This document shows positions 1 through 6,750 of a DNA stretch of 13,565 nt, piece by piece. Under the pieces are notes generated by a model, which was not told the origin of the DNA, ran no database searches, and saw only the letters and a program-made list of their open reading frames with translations. The stretch comes from CAIRYW01 sp964555825 (GTDB lineage: Bacteria; Patescibacteriota; Minisyncoccia; Phycocordibacterales; CAIRYW01): positions 1-13,565 of the forward strand of contig CAZKTY010000020.1 of assembly GCA_964555825.1 (NCBI GenBank), read 5' to 3'. The translations under genes and the position numbers were made by a program. The stretch's first letter is position 1. Each line of letters begins with the position of its first letter.

Positions 1-18
1 GTTATGAAGTGGATCATA

Positions 19-774
19 TTATTTTTTTATGAAATCAATGCATTTCTTATAAAATTTTTTTTCCAATATTGCCATACCTAAATGTCCTCCCTTCCTGTAC
101 AAATAAAGTTTCGTACCAGTTTTCTCCACAAATGGTCTTAGAGCTTTAAAAGCTACAACATCGTCATCTTTTGCATGAAAGATCAAACATTTTCTACCAT
201 CAATTTTTTCTAATTCTGTAGCTGGGTTATAAATAAGTCCTTTCCCGACTTTTTTCCATCCATTTTTTACAATTCTATATCCATTACCGAAAGCCTTACT
301 AACAAATTCTTCCAACTTAGGAAGAGGTTCGACCGTATCATTCTCAAGCCTCCAATCAAGAAGAGGTGAAAAAACAATAGCTTTCTTTACGCTTGGATGT
401 TTTGAAGAAAGAAGTACAGCAGGACCTCCAAAACTCGATCCAAAAAGATATACTTCTGGATCTTTTACTGAATACTTTTTTCCGCTCCAAAGATCTTCGA
501 ACCCTTTTGACAATTCATCAATAAGATCAGTTATATCAATATGAGGAGATCTATTAAAAAGTTTTCCACCACTTTCCCAACTTCCTCTATATCTTGGTAT
601 AAAACACCAATATCCTTTTTTGGAAAAAAAATCCGCGAGTGCTGTATATTTATCTCTGTCTGGATACGAAGGCATACCACTACAAAAGATCATAACCTTA
701 TTTGATCCTTTTGCAGAAGGTAAAAATTCAGAGATTATTTCTTTTTTAAATCTAGTTCTGAATAAGTAGGTCAT
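19..774 (-). CDS. Alpha/beta hydrolase family protein
   Basis: A 251-residue protein with an alpha/beta-hydrolase layout. The nucleophile elbow GSSFGG (residues 112-117) puts the likely catalytic serine at 114, the acid probably comes from the Asp run in HAKDDD (around 203-205), and the histidine is H231 in GGHLG. The order and spacing Ser-Asp-His are those expected of the fold, and the length suits a minimal hydrolase without a large cap. There is no signal peptide or membrane segment, so it is probably cytoplasmic. Substrate cannot be told; dienelactone-hydrolase-like or acyl-peptidase-like members look similar. The start ATG has one of the few Shine-Dalgarno-like sequences here (AGGA four bases upstream). 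It lies 10 nt after the glycosyltransferase gene and is the third gene of the DedA-glycosyltransferase-hydrolase unit, so a role in envelope lipid or glycan metabolism is possible but only inferred. The fold is confident, the function is not. Confidence 0.85.
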   Translation of the reverse strand: MTYLFRTRFKKEIISEFLPSAKGSNKVMIFCSGMPSYPDRDKYTALADFFSKKGYWCFIPRYRGSWESGGKLFNRSPHIDITDLIDELSKGFEDLWSGKKYSVKDPEVYLFGSSFGGPAVLLSSKHPSVKKAIVFSPLLDWRLENDTVEPLPKLEEFVSKAFGNGYRIVKNGWKKVGKGLIYNPATELEKIDGRKCLIFHAKDDDVVAFKALRPFVEKTGTKLYLYRKGGHLGMAILEKKFYKKCIDFIKK

Positions 775-784
775 CTGATCCTAA

Positions 785-1507
785 TTATCTTATTACTTTC
801 CACTCTTTACTCATGGATCTATGAAGGAATCTTGCGTACATAGCATTACCGAACCACGTAGCAAGAAGAACAAGCCAACCTGTGGAATGAGCTCTTCTTG
901 ATGTGTGTAATACATAAAGTCCTGAATCTATCCTCGTTCTACCTATCTTTGCCAACCTAGAAAATAATTCATTATCTTCTCCCGCAGCAAGTCTTATATC
1001 AAATCCTCCAACTTTTCTGAAGGCTTCTGCTCTTACCATTTGGAAATCTCCACCAGCTGCCCCTATTCCAAAAATATTATTCATAATGAAATAGACCATA
1101 TTTATTGTATTGAAAAATAATTTATCTCCCAATGTAGCTTGATCCTTAAAGACCTTAAAATAAACTGACATTGCAACCAATTTTTCTTTTTTATTAAAAT
1201 CATCTAAGATCTTCAGAAAAAAATCATTTATTTGAGGGATCTCAACATCTGCATCCATAAAGACCAAAAATTCTCCCACAGCGACATTTGCACCCATGTT
1301 CCTACCTTCACCTATTGTTTGTCTTTTTCCTGACTTATTTTCTACAACTTTATCTGCATATCTCTTTGCTATTGATATAGTGTTATCAGTACTTTTTCCA
1401 TCGGTCACAATGATCTCATGATCGCAGACAGTCAATTTTTTTAACTCAGAAAGTGTCTTTGCTAAGATCTTTTCTTCATTCAATGTCGGAATAATGATCG
1501 AGATCAT
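785..1507 (-). CDS. Family 2 glycosyltransferase
   Basis: A 240-residue GT-A fold glycosyltransferase of the GT2 family. The N-terminus MISIIIPTLNEE is the classic first beta strand and nucleotide-binding start. The metal-binding DXD motif is D85-A-D87 in FMDADVE. Further on are GGDFQMVRAEAF with KVGGFD, and the acidic motif GED near residue 178, which holds the usual catalytic-base position. A hydrophobic stretch near the C-terminus (about 212-222, WLVLLATWFG) may bind or cross the membrane. Such enzymes transfer a sugar from a nucleotide- or polyprenyl-linked donor to lipid, glycan or protein; donor and acceptor cannot be read from the sequence. The start ATG is 3 nt after the DedA stop codon, without a Shine-Dalgarno sequence, so translation is probably coupled. 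Membrane-associated action at the inner face is likely. Confidence 0.9.
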   Translation of the reverse strand: MISIIIPTLNEEKILAKTLSELKKLTVCDHEIIVTDGKSTDNTISIAKRYADKVVENKSGKRQTIGEGRNMGANVAVGEFLVFMDADVEIPQINDFFLKILDDFNKKEKLVAMSVYFKVFKDQATLGDKLFFNTINMVYFIMNNIFGIGAAGGDFQMVRAEAFRKVGGFDIRLAAGEDNELFSRLAKIGRTRIDSGLYVLHTSRRAHSTGWLVLLATWFGNAMYARFLHRSMSKEWKVIR

Positions 1508-1510
1508 AAA

Positions 1511-2098
1511 TTATATTTTGGCATTTACAAGAAATCTATTCACAGTTTTAAGAGCAATATAAACAAAGATTATCAGACCTACAACGAACACCCATTTGAA
1601 AGGTGTTGCAACAAGTCCGTATATATTTCCAAAGAAATAACCTGCAAAAACCAAAACGAATACCCAGATCACTCCACCAATAAGATTGATAGTTGCATAT
1701 TTTTTAAAATGAACTTTAAGCATTCCTGCTGTTAAAAGCGTTGCTAGCGAGAAACCAAACCCCATAGTTAACTTTGAGATCCAAAGAATAAGATCTTGAT
1801 AGGCTTTAAACCTAGCTTCCACTTTTGAAATGATCTCTGGCGTAATATTGAAAAATTTTCCATAATTATTTATAAGGGATCTAGCACCGAACCTACCGAG
1901 TACATACCAAAATACATCAGCTGCAAAATCTCCAAGAACTAAGCATAGATACATCTGAAAAAAAATAAACTGACCCTGCTGATATAAAAAACCAGCCCCT
2001 ATCATTACGGCTGGTCCTTCAAAAAAAGCTCCTAGGAATAAAAGGACGTATTTGGAGGCTTCAAACCACGCAATTATGTTTTCCATTACTAGATGCAT
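1511..2098 (-). CDS. DedA family integral membrane protein
   Basis: A 195-residue polytopic membrane protein of the DedA/SNARE-associated (VTT domain) family. Diagnostic parts are the N-terminal FFEGPAVMIGAGFL re-entrant-type segment (about 26-39), the LGDFAADVFWYVLGRFGAR region (about 55-73), and the C-terminal half with SKLTMGFGFSLATLLTAGML followed by several hydrophobic helices. The family is about 190-220 residues long, so this is full length. DedA proteins act in the cytoplasmic membrane; some are implicated in recycling undecaprenyl phosphate or other lipid carriers, which would fit the adjacent glycosyltransferase, but which lipid this one handles is unknown. The annotated ATG at 2098 lies only a few bases after the predicted transcription start, so it would be read from a nearly leaderless mRNA. 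An in-frame ATG at 2086 (MENIIAW) is an alternative start that removes four residues. First gene of a three-gene unit. Confidence 0.88.
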   Translation of the reverse strand: MHLVMENIIAWFEASKYVLLFLGAFFEGPAVMIGAGFLYQQGQFIFFQMYLCLVLGDFAADVFWYVLGRFGARSLINNYGKFFNITPEIISKVEARFKAYQDLILWISKLTMGFGFSLATLLTAGMLKVHFKKYATINLIGGVIWVFVLVFAGYFFGNIYGLVATPFKWVFVVGLIIFVYIALKTVNRFLVNAKI

Positions 2099-2106
2099 TG
2101 TGTGTG

Positions 2107-2115
2107 ATTATAACA
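2107..2115 (-). promoter_or_regulatory. Extended -10 promoter for the DedA operon
   Basis: On the minus strand this reads TGT-TATAAT, a perfect consensus -10 with the TGn extension. No good -35 is present 17 bases upstream; that region falls inside the hairpin of the preceding terminator, as can happen with extended -10 promoters. Transcription should begin near 2100, almost at the ATG at 2098. Confidence 0.65.
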
Positions 2116-2154
2116 TTAAAAGAATATCCCGTCCTAAAAGAACGGGATATTCTT
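2116..2154 (-). terminator. Intrinsic terminator of the secreted coiled-coil unit
   Basis: A perfect 13-bp inverted repeat (2120-2132 and 2142-2154, arms AAGAATATCCCGT and ACGGGATATTCTT) with a 9-nt loop. On the minus strand the stem runs into a short TTTT tract. It begins 6 nt after the stop codon of the 275-residue secreted protein gene, which is the expected place for its terminator. Confidence 0.85.
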
Positions 2155-2160
2155 CATTTG

Positions 2161-2988
2161 TTAGTTTGTAGTTGTTGATGTCGCTTCAGAGTTCTTTTTA
2201 TCAGATTTGATAACTTTAACAATTGAAGTTACATCTTCTCTTGCACTTTTTAGATCCTGATTTGCTACCTTAAGCTTTGCTCTAGCGTCCTTAAGGATCG
2301 TCTCGTTTGAGGATGCCTTTGTCTTATCACCTTGATCTGGTGTAAGAGTTGATATCTCCTGCGATATCAAAGAAGCCTGACTACTTGCATCTGTAACTTT
2401 TGCATTTAGATCAGACAAACTGCTATTGGCTGAAGAAACATCCACTCCATCACTTTGAGCACTCGAGATCCTTGTCTGCAATTTAGAGCTCAATGTCTGC
2501 ATCTGAGAAACTATTGTGTTTATTCTATCTGAAGCTGATAGTAAAGATGTTTGAGGAAGGACAAGTGCATATACCCTGTAATCAGCAGTAATAGATTTGA
2601 AATCTTCTTTTAGGGTCGTTGTTGAAGTATCAGAATCGATCTTTGTCTTCAATGAATTCATACTTGCCAAAACACCTTGTAAATTTGCAGATATGGAAGT
2701 TTTCTCTGAATCAGAAAGATTTTTCATTGATTGAACTCTTGTTAAAAGTTTATTCAATGAATCGATCCTATTTGATATTTCCTTGTCACCTGTACCTTGA
2801 ACTTTTTGTACAGTATTTGCCATAGCCTTTGCTCGAGCCTCTGTTCTCAATTGCATTCTTGAGGTTGAAGCTGACCCAACACCATTGACAGATACACCAC
2901 TAACTTGTGCAAAGGCAGGCACCACAAGAAACATAGAGAGGAACACGACAGTAATTGAACTAATATTTTTATTTATATTTTTTTTCAT
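2161..2988 (-). CDS. Secreted coiled-coil protein of unknown function
   Basis: A 275-residue protein with a clear Sec signal peptide: lysine-rich n-region (MKKNINKN), hydrophobic core to about residue 24, and a signal-peptidase I site AFA-Q with cleavage after residue 27. The mature part is Ser/Thr/Asp/Lys-rich and predicted from its pattern to be long alpha helices with heptad-like spacing of hydrophobics (for example ISNRIDSLNKLLTRVQSM and the C-terminal LKDARAKLKVANQDLKSA). The C-terminus is a disordered Ser/Thr/Asn tail. No catalytic motif and no cysteine is present. I associate similar secreted helical proteins with Parcubacteria-like genomes, but no function is known to me. It follows the 94-residue membrane-anchored gene by 18 nt and is closed by a strong terminator, so the two are probably co-expressed at the cell surface. 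No Shine-Dalgarno sequence precedes the ATG. Confidence 0.85.
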   Translation of the reverse strand: MKKNINKNISSITVVFLSMFLVVPAFAQVSGVSVNGVGSASTSRMQLRTEARAKAMANTVQKVQGTGDKEISNRIDSLNKLLTRVQSMKNLSDSEKTSISANLQGVLASMNSLKTKIDSDTSTTTLKEDFKSITADYRVYALVLPQTSLLSASDRINTIVSQMQTLSSKLQTRISSAQSDGVDVSSANSSLSDLNAKVTDASSQASLISQEISTLTPDQGDKTKASSNETILKDARAKLKVANQDLKSAREDVTSIVKVIKSDKKNSEATSTTTN

Positions 2989-3006
2989 TTTATTAATATG
3001 GTTCGA

Positions 3007-3291
3007 TTATTGAGTAACAGTTGGAACACTTACATCCTGATTTGCATTTGCACTATCAGTTCCTAGACCTTGTAACTCCGAATCAACAGATTTAACATCC
3101 TGATCGATACCAGAATCTGATGTATCGGTTGGAGCACTAGGAGGAACACTATTATCTGTTGTATTTTGTGTTTGCTGATTTTGATCACCTGAAGGAGAAA
3201 GAGCTTTCTTTGGAGCTGCCATAAAATACCACCAAATTCCAATTAAAATAACAAGAATAACAACTATTGTTGTGATCTTTTGTTTGTTCAT
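3007..3291 (-). CDS. Small membrane-anchored protein with disordered acidic tail
   Basis: A 94-residue protein I do not recognise. It begins with a short basic stretch (MNKQK), one transmembrane helix (about residues 7-24, TIVVILVILIGIWWYFM) and then a low-complexity outer tail rich in Gln, Asn, Asp, Ser, Thr and Pro. The uncleaved-anchor pattern suggests an N-in, C-out orientation with the tail exposed outside. No catalytic motif or cysteine is seen. It is first in a two-gene unit with the secreted coiled-coil protein 18 nt downstream, behind a TATAAT promoter about 50 nt upstream of the ATG. There is no Shine-Dalgarno sequence; the leader is almost all A and T. The tail resembles linkers of surface proteins, so anchoring or docking of the neighbouring secreted protein is possible, but this is only inference. 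Confidence 0.75.
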   Translation of the reverse strand: MNKQKITTIVVILVILIGIWWYFMAAPKKALSPSGDQNQQTQNTTDNSVPPSAPTDTSDSGIDQDVKSVDSELQGLGTDSANANQDVSVPTVTQ

Positions 3292-3348
3292 ATAATTTTT
3301 ATAATTCGATCGTTAATTAATAATTTAACAATACTGCGACGCATGTAT

Positions 3349-3354
3349 ATTATA
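3349..3354 (-). promoter_or_regulatory. -10 box for the 94-residue / coiled-coil gene pair
   Basis: A perfect TATAAT on the minus strand, about 58 bases ahead of the ATG at 3291. Transcription would start near 3342, giving a leader of about 50 nt. No convincing -35 hexamer is seen; the region upstream is occupied by an inverted repeat (3357-3386). Confidence 0.5.
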
Positions 3355-3356
3355 CA

Positions 3357-3386
3357 CCTATGTAATCTTAAAGATTTCAACATAGG
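3357..3386 (-). terminator. Inverted repeat after the metal ATPase gene: weak terminator or operator
   Basis: Outer arms CCTATG/CATAGG (3357-3362 and 3381-3386) with an inner AATC/GATT stem. It lies 8 nt past the ATPase stop codon, where a terminator is expected, but no U-tract follows in either direction. It also sits immediately upstream of the TATAAT at 3349-3354, so it could instead be a regulator-binding palindrome. I cannot decide between the two. Confidence 0.35.
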
Positions 3387-3394
3387 AAAAGATC

Positions 3395-5269
3395 CTAACT
3401 CAGATCAATACCAGGATCTGTCATTGACACTCTCAAAGCATTAAAGATTACCAAGATATCTATTCCCTCTTGGATCAAAGCTCCCTCTATCGGACTAATA
3501 ACACCCATGCCTCCTAGGATCATAAAAACAATACTTAGACCAATTCCAAATAATATTCCTTGTTTAGCGACTTTCATTGTATGCCTAGATATATGAAGTA
3601 ATTCATGAACACGTCCGATTGAAGAAGTTATAAGTACCGCGTCTGCACTATCACTTGCTGCAGTTTGCCCGTGTGCACCGAGAGCGATCCCAACATCAGC
3701 GATAGCTAAGGCTGGAGCATCATTGATACCATCTCCGACCATGATAACTGGCCTACTTTTTTCTGGAATATTCTTTATGACCTCTAATTTTTGTTCAGGA
3801 GTACAATCAGCTATAACATTTGAAATTCCTAATTCACTTCCAATCTTTTCTGCGATATTTTTACGATCACCTGTCAGCATGATGATATTATGAAAACCAT
3901 CTTTTTTTAGTTCGCCAAAAAGTTCTTTTGAATCTGGTCTTATTTGGTCTGAAAGAACAATAAAACCAAGTACCGATCTTTTATCAGAAAGAAATATACA
4001 GATCTTTCCTTGATCTTTAAACGAATCATATCTTGATTCTATATCTTCAGGTATTTCTTTTGTCTTATCTTTCACGAACTTTAATTTTCCAAAAACATAC
4101 TGGGTATCAAAAACAAAACCTTCGACTCCATCTCCAAATTGTTCCTTAAAGGAACTAGGAATATCCAGATCGAGTCCGATCTTTTTTACATGATCAACTA
4201 GAGACCTTGCCAAGATATGTGATGACATCTGATCAAGTGATGCACCGATCTTTAAGATATCGCTTACCGATCCAGAATAAGCAAAGACAGTTTCAACGTA
4301 AGGAGCTCCAAGAGTTATTGTTCCTGTTTTATCAAAGACAAAGGTCTTTGCTCTAGAAATAAGTTCAAGTACTCCTCCATTCTTTACAACAATACCTCTC
4401 CCTGATGCCAGACTGATGCCTGAGATCACAGCTATTGGAGTTGCTAAGATCAAAGGACAAGGAGTCGCTACGACAAGGACAGAAATTATACGAACAATAT
4501 CATGGGTAAAGAACCAAACAATAATGCCGATAACAAAAGTAATAGCTGTAAAAAAAATACTAAACCTATCTGCAAGTTTTACAAAAGGAGCTTGTGTTGA
4601 TTCAGCCTCTTTTACTAAATTTACGATCTGACTGTATTTGCTTTCTGATGCTGGTTTAGTCACTCGTACCTCGATCGTTTCGGAAGTATTTACTGTCCCT
4701 GAATAGACCATTGAACCTTTTTCTTTTCTTACGGGTACAAATTCACCTGTAAGAGTAGATTCATCTATTAGAGTTTGTCCATAAATAACAACACCATCTA
4801 TAGGAACCACTTCACCAGATTTTATAACAACGACCATATCAACTAATACTTCATCAATAAGCAGATCAAATATCTCTTTGTCTCGTTTTATATGAGCAAA
4901 TTCTGGAGCAAGAGAAAGCAAACGGGATAGATCTCTTCTTGCTCTATCAAAAGCATAGGATTCAAGGCTTTGTCCTCCCATAAGCATCAACAAAATAACA
5001 ACACCTGCCAAATATTGTGAGAACACAAAAGTAAAAAGGAGAGCAACTCCAGCGATAATATCAACTCCAAATTTTTTTCTAAAAATATCAGAGAATATTT
5101 CTAACCATACAGGAACTGATCCTAAAAAAAGGATTATCTTTAAGATCATCACTGCAACATCTTTCTCATTTAAAAAGAAAAAGATAGCTGAAAAGATAAT
5201 TGCGACAATTATAATGATTGCGGCTACAAATTTAAAATTGATCTTTTGGATGTCTGTTTTCACAAACAT
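3395..5269 (-). CDS. Heavy-metal P1B-type ATPase without N-terminal metal-binding domain
   Basis: Taken from the ATG at 5269, this is a 624-residue metal-transporting ATPase. In order: hydrophobic helices from about residue 14 to 100; an actuator domain with TGEF (174-177, usually TGES); membrane motif TPCPL (269-273), a Thr-Pro-Cys version of the CPx metal-binding motif; phosphorylation motif DKTGT with acceptor Asp313; the P1B-specific HP site, here His351-Ile; TGDR (466-469); GDGIND (512-517); and a final helix pair with the QEGIDILVIFNALR signature. There is no CxxC HMA domain or His-rich tail, so the metal cannot be named; TPC occurs in the less-studied P1B-4/P1B-5 region of the family. 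An upstream in-frame start would overlap pyruvate kinase by 56 nt and is unlikely. GTG at 5263, with AAGGA seven bases upstream, is an alternative start. Last gene of the seven-gene operon. Confidence 0.92.
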   Translation of the reverse strand: MFVKTDIQKINFKFVAAIIIIVAIIFSAIFFFLNEKDVAVMILKIILFLGSVPVWLEIFSDIFRKKFGVDIIAGVALLFTFVFSQYLAGVVILLMLMGGQSLESYAFDRARRDLSRLLSLAPEFAHIKRDKEIFDLLIDEVLVDMVVVIKSGEVVPIDGVVIYGQTLIDESTLTGEFVPVRKEKGSMVYSGTVNTSETIEVRVTKPASESKYSQIVNLVKEAESTQAPFVKLADRFSIFFTAITFVIGIIVWFFTHDIVRIISVLVVATPCPLILATPIAVISGISLASGRGIVVKNGGVLELISRAKTFVFDKTGTITLGAPYVETVFAYSGSVSDILKIGASLDQMSSHILARSLVDHVKKIGLDLDIPSSFKEQFGDGVEGFVFDTQYVFGKLKFVKDKTKEIPEDIESRYDSFKDQGKICIFLSDKRSVLGFIVLSDQIRPDSKELFGELKKDGFHNIIMLTGDRKNIAEKIGSELGISNVIADCTPEQKLEVIKNIPEKSRPVIMVGDGINDAPALAIADVGIALGAHGQTAASDSADAVLITSSIGRVHELLHISRHTMKVAKQGILFGIGLSIVFMILGGMGVISPIEGALIQEGIDILVIFNALRVSMTDPGIDLS

Positions 5270-5285
5270 TTCCTTAATGACATTT

Positions 5286-6089
5286 TTATAAAGAATTAAT
5301 ATGGAGAGTCTTTCCCATATGTTCCTCGGCAGCTGTAACAATTTTTTCCATCATCTCAACTGTTTCTATCGGATATTTTCCTAGAGCTGTTTCTTCAGAC
5401 AACATCACAGCATCAGCCCCTTGAAGAATAGCTCCTGACACATCAGAAACATCTGAGCGAGTAGGAACTTTACTATCCATCATTGAAACAAGCATTTGAG
5501 TTGCAACGATCACAGGTTTCCCCGCCTCTTTGCATTTTTTAACTATCATAGCCTGGGCAAATGGGATCTCTTCTAACGATATCTCATTTCCTAGATCACC
5601 TCTGGCTACCATTATTGCATCTGACACTTTTATTATTTCATCTATTAGGTCGAGAGCTATTTTTCTTTCGATCTTTGCAATTATCTTTGATTTTCCTCCA
5701 TACTTCTCGATTATATCTCTACACAACAGAATATCGTTTGCACTTCCAACGAACGAGACGGCAATATAGTCCACGTTTTGAGCCACACCGAACTGTACTA
5801 ATTCAAAATCCCTAGAGGTCAAAGCAGAAGTTGCAATCATGTTATATGAATGGGCATGTTCTTCCTGAATTCTAGGACCAGGAAGATCTTGGATGATAGG
5901 AATATACCTACCAACCTTCTGAGACATTTCTCTTATGATCCTTATCTGCTTCTGGTGATATTCCAAAGTATCCCAAGAAAAATTCAAACGAGCCACGTCC
6001 ATTTGATGATTTGCCATTTCAACTAAGGTCTCAAATTTTTGAGAAGAAGGACCAATCGTTGCAATGATCTGAGCTTTAGATCTTTTCAT
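5286..6089 (-). CDS. pyk: Pyruvate kinase barrel domain only (no B or C domain)
   Basis: A 267-residue protein with the A-domain (TIM barrel) motifs of pyruvate kinase, which makes pyruvate and ATP from phosphoenolpyruvate and ADP. Visible are KAQIIATIGPSS (5-16), ARLNFSW (33-39; Arg34, Asn36, Ser38), DLPGPRI (68-74), the KIE motif with catalytic Lys139 and metal-binding Glu141, VARGDLG (161-167; Asp165), ATQML (196-200; Thr197) and PTRSDVSDVSGAILQGADAV. Ordinary enzymes are about 470 residues. Here only some 15 residues separate DLPGPRI from LTSRDFE, where the roughly 100-residue B (lid) domain belongs, and the C-terminal regulatory domain is missing. The reading frame is intact, so this looks like a trimmed protein, not a decaying gene. 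It overlaps the phosphoglycerate mutase gene by ATGA. Whether it has full kinase activity without the lid is uncertain. Confidence 0.85.
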   Translation of the reverse strand: MKRSKAQIIATIGPSSQKFETLVEMANHQMDVARLNFSWDTLEYHQKQIRIIREMSQKVGRYIPIIQDLPGPRIQEEHAHSYNMIATSALTSRDFELVQFGVAQNVDYIAVSFVGSANDILLCRDIIEKYGGKSKIIAKIERKIALDLIDEIIKVSDAIMVARGDLGNEISLEEIPFAQAMIVKKCKEAGKPVIVATQMLVSMMDSKVPTRSDVSDVSGAILQGADAVMLSEETALGKYPIETVEMMEKIVTAAEEHMGKTLHINSL

Positions 6090-6742
6090 GCGTTTACTTT
6101 TGTAATTATTTTTTTAATATCTTTTTTTATCATTCTACCTTCATCATCAACATCGTACAATAGAATACTTCCAAAGATCATTTCAACGTCTTTAATATCT
6201 TCGTCTGGAATATTCTCAATATATTTCATCAAAGCTCTAATAGCGTTTCCATGGGACACAACCAAAACGTTCTTACCTTCAAGAACCAACGGCAAAATAT
6301 TTTTTTTATAATAAGGTACCACTCGTTCGTACACCATTTTTAAAGTCTCACCATTTGGAACAGGATAATCCCAATCTCTTCGTATATGATCAAATTTTTC
6401 TTCTCCAACCTGTTCTTTCACTTCCCATTTATTTTTACCAGTATAATCTCCGTAATCTCTTTCGTTCAAAGCTGAAGAAAATTCAACAGGGACATCAAGA
6501 TCATTTGCTTTTTCTTCCATACCCAAAAGAGTTTCGTATGAACGTATCTGTGTGGAGGCAAAAGACCTATCAATATGAATTCCTTTTATCAAACTTCCCA
6601 TCTCCTCAGATTTTTTGAAACCATCTTCAGTCAAATGTATATCTCTGCTCCCTTGCCAAAGACCAAGCTTATTCCATTCAGACTCTGTGTGCCTTACTAT
6701 GATCAATTTTCCTCTCTTTGAATGGTCTTTTTCCTCTTGCAT
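6086..6742 (-). CDS. gpmA: 2,3-bisphosphoglycerate-dependent-type phosphoglycerate mutase
   Basis: A 218-residue histidine-phosphatase superfamily protein that best fits the cofactor-dependent phosphoglycerate mutase, which interconverts 3- and 2-phosphoglycerate. The phosphohistidine motif is VRHTESEWN (16-24, His18 being phosphorylated), with Thr replacing the usual Gly after RH. Glu94 in LNERDYGDYTG is the expected acid catalyst, and the second histidine is H164 in VVSHGNAIRAL. NERDYG, the NGETLKMVYERVVPYY segment and YIENIP match GpmA more closely than generic phosphatases such as CobC, so I favour the glycolytic mutase. Its 3' end overlaps the pyruvate kinase start by 4 nt (ATGA). The pairing with a kinase two steps further on supports the glycolytic role; enolase, the step between, is not in this window. 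No Shine-Dalgarno sequence precedes the start. Confidence 0.87.
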   Translation of the reverse strand: MQEEKDHSKRGKLIIVRHTESEWNKLGLWQGSRDIHLTEDGFKKSEEMGSLIKGIHIDRSFASTQIRSYETLLGMEEKANDLDVPVEFSSALNERDYGDYTGKNKWEVKEQVGEEKFDHIRRDWDYPVPNGETLKMVYERVVPYYKKNILPLVLEGKNVLVVSHGNAIRALMKYIENIPDEDIKDVEMIFGSILLYDVDDEGRMIKKDIKKIITKVNA

Positions 6743-6750
6743 TTATTCTT

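Noticed and set aside
1..18. Possible next gene starting at the ATG at 17 on the minus strand
   Set aside because: Only five codons fit before the window edge, too few to support a gene.
5270..5341. Longer metal ATPase starting inside pyruvate kinase
   Set aside because: It needs a 56-nt overlap with pyk and adds residues unlike any P1B N-terminus; ATG 5269 or GTG 5263 fits better.
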